8,821 nt of DNA from Lactobacillales bacterium (lineage in GTDB: Bacteria; Bacillota; Bacilli; Lactobacillales; Vagococcaceae). Under the pieces are notes generated by a model. That model saw only the letters and a program-made list of their open reading frames with translations. It ran no database searches and had not been told where the DNA came from. This document shows positions 5,221 through 8,821 of this stretch, in pieces (position 1 is the stretch's first letter; the number at the start of each line of letters is the position of its first letter). The translations under genes were made by a program, and so were the position numbers. The stretch is from NCBI GenBank assembly GCA_015655485.1, contig JAATEZ010000327.1:1-8821 (forward strand), given 5' to 3'.

Positions 5221-6543
5221 ATGAAGCACAAGAAAAAAATATTTTTTGGGGAAATCAATTATTATGATGGGGAAAAAATAAAACGACTAGTGCTGACATC
5301 TATTTGTATAGCACTAGCCTCCTTGATCAATTTGACCTACTTTACTACAGGATTTATCATTACTCTTTCAGTGATATTACTCCCCGTGTTCTTGTATTTT
5401 AACCGAGAATTTAATCCGATTTTATTGACTGCATGTGTAGCAATTGTTTCTCCGATTTTTAGAGGTTTGCTTTTATTTATCAGCCATTTTCCTATGGATG
5501 AAGTCTATCATCTGGTGATAACGGATGTTGTTTTTTATTGTTTCTATGGTGTTTTATATTATGTTTTGTACTGGCGAAAGTCGTATGCCAAGCTCAGCGT
5601 ATTTTTTGTGATCAGCGTTTTGTGTGATTTTCTTTCCAATGTTTTAGAGCTCAGTTTACTGCTTCATTTTACAGGCTATACTTATTCAATGTTTCAAGGG
5701 TTGGTTGCTATTGCGTTTTTGCGGTCTATGGTCAGCAGTGGATTTATTATGTTTTATCGTTATTTTGGATTTTTGTTGAACAAAGAAGAGCATGAAGAAC
5801 GTTATCGTTATCTTATCTGGTTAACGTCCATGATCAAAAGTGAGATTTATTTTATGGAAAAGAACCTTAACGATATTGAACATGTAATGAAAAATGCTTA
5901 TCTGTTAAATAAAAAATTGGGGGAAGAAAAAATTTCACCAGAATACAAAGAAACGGCTTTTGATATTGCCAGAGATGTTCATGAGATCAAAAAAAATTAT
6001 TTAAACGTGATAAAGGGATTAGAGGAAGGTTTTGGCGATGTGAGTACCAGTGGAATGACACTTACGGATATTTTGAATGTTGTTGTTGAAGATGCGAAAG
6101 AATATATCCGTCGCAATAAATTAAGTGTTTTGATCGAAGTAAAAAATGAACTTGATTTCTATGTGGAAAAACATTACTATTTGGTTTCAGTCCTTTCTAA
6201 TTTTCTCTATAATAGTATCGACGCTCTGGAAGGGAATAAGAAGGGACACATCAAAATAATGATTCAAAAGCAGGAAGAACTGATTTGGGTGCAGATCACG
6301 GATAATGGTATGGGCATTCCTGAAAAAGATTTGGGAAATATTTTTTTGCCTGGTTTTACTTCAAAGTATGATCAGGAAACAGGCGATGTGTATCGCGGGA
6401 TCGGTTTATCTCACGCGCCGGCCATTATTCGTGATGAGTTTAACGGCGATCTCTTTGTCAGCTCGAAAGAAGCACTGGGAACGCAGTTTGATATTTTTTT
6501 AAAGGAAGATTTACTATGCAGCCAAAAAATGGAGGTGAAATAA
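5221..6543 (+). CDS. GlnK/YcbA-type membrane sensor histidine kinase
   Basis: This 440-residue kinase should phosphorylate the response regulator encoded immediately downstream. About six hydrophobic membrane segments occupy residues 22-178, with short loops and no large extracellular domain, so it may sense within or near the membrane. A helical dimerisation region follows (about 188-270). The likely phosphoacceptor is His254 in RDVHEIKKNY, a motif I recall as typical of the GlnK group. His221 (HVMKN) fits the H-x3-N spacing of SpoOB-type kinases and is the alternative. The ATPase domain is intact, with N-box NFLYNSIDAL (327-336, Asn331), G1 box DNGMGIP (361-367), an F-box near FLPGFTSKY (375-383) and G2 box RGIGLS (392-397). 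The start at ATG 5221 is set by AGGAGG (5206-5211); the in-frame ATG at 5188 lies before that site. The last codons contain the ribosome binding site of the next gene. The ligand is unknown; GlnK in Bacillus subtilis responds to glutamine. Here the neighbours suggest an amino acid such as citrulline, ornithine or arginine. Confidence 0.88.
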   Translation: MKHKKKIFFGEINYYDGEKIKRLVLTSICIALASLINLTYFTTGFIITLSVILLPVFLYFNREFNPILLTACVAIVSPIFRGLLLFISHFPMDEVYHLVITDVVFYCFYGVLYYVLYWRKSYAKLSVFFVISVLCDFLSNVLELSLLLHFTGYTYSMFQGLVAIAFLRSMVSSGFIMFYRYFGFLLNKEEHEERYRYLIWLTSMIKSEIYFMEKNLNDIEHVMKNAYLLNKKLGEEKISPEYKETAFDIARDVHEIKKNYLNVIKGLEEGFGDVSTSGMTLTDILNVVVEDAKEYIRRNKLSVLIEVKNELDFYVEKHYYLVSVLSNFLYNSIDALEGNKKGHIKIMIQKQEELIWVQITDNGMGIPEKDLGNIFLPGFTSKYDQETGDVYRGIGLSHAPAIIRDEFNGDLFVSSKEALGTQFDIFLKEDLLCSQKMEVK

Positions 6544-7395
6544 TTGCGGTTTTATATCGTGGATGATGATCGGGGTGTTATCAACATACTGACCAGAATT
6601 ATTGAAGAGAATCTTGGTTATGAGGTGATCGGTACGGCGGTCGACGGGCAAAGTGCCTGTCAGGATTTATTTGTCATTCAAGCAGATATTGTTTTAGTTG
6701 ATTTATTGATGCCTAAAATCAGCGGGAATGAGCTGGTGAAAAAAATAAAATCTGTTGATAAAAAAATCAAATTTATTATGATTTCTCAAGTAACCAGTAT
6801 AGAGTTGCGCGAAGAGGCCTATGAAGCCGGTATTGAGTTTTTCATCAATAAACCCATTAATGTGATCGAAGTTAGAAAAGTTATTGACCAAGTAGTTGAT
6901 AAACTGGAGCTGGAGCTGAAATTATCGAGTATTCAAAAATTGGTTTTTCCAAATAAGATCAGTCAATCTTTGGAAACCATTTCTCCTACAGAAAATAATC
7001 AGTTGAAAAAAATCAAGCAGATATTGACAACATTGGGGATGATCGGGGAAAAAGGGACTCAAGATATTTTACTGATATGTGAGATACTGGTCAAACATAA
7101 AATCCATTTTTCTGACTTGGAGTTTGAAAAGGATCTGCATTTTCAGCAAGAATCGAAAAAGATTATTTTACAGCGCATTCGCAGAGCTATTAAGATCGGA
7201 TTGACCAACGTAGCAAATTTAGGATTGGATAACTATAATGATGAAGTTTTCTTTTTTTATGCGAATTCTTTATTTGATTTCACTAATGTGCGCAATGAAA
7301 TGAATTTTATCAAGGGAAAAGCCAGTTATGGCGGTAAAGTTTCTGTAAATAGTTTTTTTGAAGGACTGCTGCAAAAAAGCTTAGAGGAGAACTGA
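6544..7395 (+). CDS. GlnL/YcbB-type response regulator
   Basis: This 283-residue regulator is the partner of the kinase upstream. The receiver domain (1-118) has the acidic pocket Asp7-Asp8-Asp9, phosphoacceptor Asp53 in VLVDLLMP, Ser81 in ISQV, and Lys103 before Pro104. The segments YIVDDDRGV, FIMISQV and FINKPINVIEV closely resemble the GlnL/YcbB group as I know it. The C-terminal part (about 150-283) matches the YcbB output domain in size and character, with basic helices around QRIRRAIKIGLTNVANLGLDNY (196-217); DNA binding is inferred from B. subtilis GlnL. The start is an unusual TTG at 6544, directly after the kinase TAA. It is supported by GGAGGTG (6531-6537) 6 nt upstream and by the receiver's first strand beginning at residue 3. 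An operon with the kinase is certain in layout. In B. subtilis this pair activates glutaminase and glutamine transport genes; here the next genes are for citrulline catabolism. Confidence 0.9.
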   Translation: MRFYIVDDDRGVINILTRIIEENLGYEVIGTAVDGQSACQDLFVIQADIVLVDLLMPKISGNELVKKIKSVDKKIKFIMISQVTSIELREEAYEAGIEFFINKPINVIEVRKVIDQVVDKLELELKLSSIQKLVFPNKISQSLETISPTENNQLKKIKQILTTLGMIGEKGTQDILLICEILVKHKIHFSDLEFEKDLHFQQESKKIILQRIRRAIKIGLTNVANLGLDNYNDEVFFFYANSLFDFTNVRNEMNFIKGKASYGGKVSVNSFFEGLLQKSLEEN

Positions 7396-7534
7396 TTTTT
7401 TTAAGAAGATGAGGGAAAATGTTTCCACTAATTTTGTGCATGTTTTAACAAATAGTATCAGAGGTTGTTTTTTAGTTATTTCATTGGATCGTCTCATTAA
7501 AAAAGCGGATCATTTGTCTTTGTTTTCGTTCACT

Positions 7535-7570
7535 TCGGAGCAAACCGGCATTTGTTCCGGCTTTTTTTTT
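7535..7570 (+). terminator. Rho-independent terminator between the two-component system and arcB
   Basis: CGGAGCAAA (7536-7544) pairs with TTTGTTCCG (7551-7559), with one G-T pair, around the loop CCGGCA; T7535 and G7560 can add a wobble pair. Nine T's follow at 7562-7570. It lies about 140 nt after the response regulator stop and 78 nt before the arcB start. That long gap leaves open that it is an attenuator in an arcB leader rather than a simple operon end. A 68-codon open frame at 7409-7615 runs through this terminator and is not a gene. Confidence 0.85.
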
Positions 7571-7594
7571 GAAGTTTTTCGAAGTTCTATGAAG
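7571..7594 (+). promoter_or_regulatory. GAAG repeats phased at 10 bp upstream of arcB
   Basis: GAAGTT occurs at 7571 and 7581 and GAAG again at 7591, each exactly 10 bp apart, just before the cre site. Head-to-tail repeats on one face of the helix could bind the adjacent response regulator. This is only pattern evidence. I could not find a convincing promoter between the terminator and the arcB start; TATGAA (7588-7593) is a poor -10 candidate without a good -35. Confidence 0.3.
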
Positions 7595-7599
7595 AAAAA

Positions 7600-7613
7600 T
7601 GAAAACGCTGTCT
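7600..7613. promoter_or_regulatory. Catabolite-responsive element (cre) upstream of arcB
   Basis: TGAAAACGCTGTCT matches the CcpA consensus TGWNANCGNTNWCA at every defined position except the last. It lies 35 bp before the arcB start codon, between terminator and ribosome binding site. CcpA repression of arginine/citrulline catabolism in the presence of glucose is known in lactic acid bacteria, so the site fits its context. Confidence 0.7.
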
Positions 7614-7647
7614 AAGATGGAGATATCAAATAGATGGAGGGAAAAAT

Positions 7648-8646
7648 ATGTATAATTTAAGGAATCGCAGTTTTTTAACGTTATTGGATTTTAGTACAAA
7701 GGAAATCAAGCATTTGCTGGAGCTTGCAGAAGATTTAAAAAAGGCTAAGTATGCCGGAACAGAGCAGAAAAAATTAGCGGGGAAAAATATCGCTTTGATT
7801 TTTGAAAAAGATTCAACTCGAACGAGATGTGCTTTTGAAGTAGCGTCATATGATCAAGGGGCACATGTCACTTACTTGGGCCCAACCGGCAGCCAAATGG
7901 GGAAAAAAGAATCTGCAGAAGATACTGCCAGAGTTCTTGGAAGAATGTATGACGGGATCGAATACCGAGGCTATTCACAGCGAACGGTAGAAACTTTGGC
8001 TGAATATTCTAATGTCCCGGTATGGAATGGTCTAACAGACGAAGATCACCCTACTCAAGTTTTGGCAGATTTTCTAACTATAAAAGAGCATCTAAACAAA
8101 CCTTATGAAAAAATCATTTTTGCCTTTATAGGAGATGGTCGTAATAATGTGGCTAACGCTTTAATGATCGGGGCCAGCAAAATGGGCATGGAATTTCGGA
8201 TGATTTGCCCGGAAAAATTAAAACCTCAAACAGAGCTGTTGGAAAAATGTCAAAAAATCGCTGAAGAAACGAATGGGAAAATCATGGTGACGGATGATCT
8301 GGATCATGGTGTGGAGAATGTGGATGTGATCTATACAGATGTGTGGGTCTCCATGGGTGAACCTGAAGAAATTTGGAAGGAAAGAATTGAATTATTATTG
8401 CCTTATCAAGTAAACATGGAGCTGATCAAGAAAACTCATAATCCTAATGTTCTGTTTGAACATTGTTTGCCGTCTTTCCATGATAAAGAAACGAAAACCG
8501 GACAAAGCATTTACGAGAAGTATCAATTAGAAGCAATGGAAGTGACCGATGAAGTCTTTGAAAGTAAATATTCCATTGTTTTTGATGAGGCGGAAAATAG
8601 GATGCATACCATTAAAGCTGTGATGGTCGCTACTTTAGGTGAATAG
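7648..8646 (+). CDS. arcB: Ornithine carbamoyltransferase, probably catabolic
   Basis: This cytoplasmic enzyme exchanges citrulline and phosphate for ornithine and carbamoyl phosphate. At 332 residues it has the usual length. The carbamoyl-phosphate site STRTR is at 56-60, with the second motif DEDHPTQ at 131-137. The ornithine loop DVWVSMGEP is at 231-239 and the catalytic HCLP at 272-275. The intact SMG motif argues against the related putrescine carbamoyltransferase, which lacks it, and the sequence does not look like aspartate carbamoyltransferase. The start is supported by GGAGGG (7636-7641). Carbamate kinase follows after 13 bp, and a cre site precedes, which together favour the catabolic direction (arcB) over biosynthesis (argF). 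Neither arginine deiminase nor argininosuccinate enzymes lie upstream in this window. Regulation by the preceding two-component system is an inference. Confidence 0.93.
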   Translation: MYNLRNRSFLTLLDFSTKEIKHLLELAEDLKKAKYAGTEQKKLAGKNIALIFEKDSTRTRCAFEVASYDQGAHVTYLGPTGSQMGKKESAEDTARVLGRMYDGIEYRGYSQRTVETLAEYSNVPVWNGLTDEDHPTQVLADFLTIKEHLNKPYEKIIFAFIGDGRNNVANALMIGASKMGMEFRMICPEKLKPQTELLEKCQKIAEETNGKIMVTDDLDHGVENVDVIYTDVWVSMGEPEEIWKERIELLLPYQVNMELIKKTHNPNVLFEHCLPSFHDKETKTGQSIYEKYQLEAMEVTDEVFESKYSIVFDEAENRMHTIKAVMVATLGE

Positions 8647-8659
8647 CAGGAGGAAAAAT

Positions 8660-8821
8660 ATGTCAAGAATAGTTGTAGCCTTAGGAGGAAATGCTTTAGG
8701 CAGTTCTCCTGAAGAACAAATAAAATTAGTACAACAAACTTCCAAATCGATCGTTGATTTGATCGAAGCCGGCAATGAAGTCGTAATTGGGCACGGAAAT
8801 GGGCCTCAAATCGGAACGATC
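8660..8821 (+). CDS. arcC: Carbamate kinase, partial (5' end only)
   Basis: Carbamate kinase transfers phosphate from carbamoyl phosphate to ADP, giving ATP and carbamate, which decays to CO2 and ammonia. Only the first 54 codons are present; the frame is still open at the window edge, and about 255 more codons are expected. The N-terminal nucleotide- and phosphate-binding motifs are clear: VVALGGNAL (5-13) and GHGNGPQIG (44-52). AGGAGG (8648-8653) lies 6 nt before the ATG, and the gap to arcB is 13 bp, so the two are cotranscribed. The amino-acid kinase fold and the neighbour arcB make the call firm. Whether it is complete and functional cannot be judged here. Confidence 0.93.
   Translation, partial: MSRIVVALGGNALGSSPEEQIKLVQQTSKSIVDLIEAGNEVVIGHGNGPQIGTI

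Noticed and set aside
7409..7615. 68-codon open frame between the response regulator and arcB
   Set aside because: It runs through a clear intrinsic terminator (7535-7570) and the cre site, lacks a good ribosome binding site, and its protein has no recognisable features.
7648..8646. Putrescine carbamoyltransferase (agmatine deiminase pathway) instead of ornithine carbamoyltransferase
   Set aside because: The SMG ornithine-binding loop is intact (235-237) and no agmatine deiminase or agmatine/putrescine antiporter gene is visible.

Overview
The window is low-GC DNA with strong AGGAGG-type ribosome binding sites, A/T-rich intergenic regions, a PTS fructose operon led by a DeoR-family repressor, a CcpA-type cre site and citrulline/carbamoyl-phosphate catabolism genes. 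This points to a Firmicute, most likely a lactic acid bacterium of the Enterococcus type; the genus is an inference. All genes I can support are on the + strand.

Region 1 (1-1020): a monocistronic RpiR/MurR-family sugar-phosphate regulator with its own extended -10 promoter and a good intrinsic terminator. Region 2 (about 1018-4715): a fructose operon, fruR-fruK-fruA, with translational coupling between fruR and fruK. Its control region carries four head-to-tail 10-bp repeats. These match the FruR operator architecture known from Lactococcus lactis, where fructose-1-phosphate is the inducer. FruA imports fructose as fructose-1-phosphate and FruK converts it to fructose-1,6-bisphosphate.

Region 3 (4716-5220): about 500 bp with no convincing gene. 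It holds a 38-bp direct repeat whose copies start exactly 129 bp apart, a long imperfect hairpin between them, two related palindromes, a possible protein-coding remnant, and a small hairpin just ahead of the next gene.

Region 4 (5221-7395): a two-gene two-component system of the GlnK/GlnL (YcbA/YcbB) type, a membrane histidine kinase followed without a gap by a TTG-started response regulator. Region 5 (7396-8821): an intrinsic terminator, a near-consensus cre site and 10-bp-phased repeats, then a catabolic ornithine carbamoyltransferase and the first 54 codons of carbamate kinase. These last two enzymes turn citrulline into ornithine, ATP, CO2 and ammonia. No arginine deiminase gene precedes them in this window. 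The adjacent GlnK/GlnL-like system is a plausible nitrogen- or amino-acid-responsive regulator of the pair, and CcpA probably adds carbon catabolite repression.

I do not see a clearly new multi-gene system. The least explained parts are the 4712-5200 intergenic region and the control region at 7396-7647.
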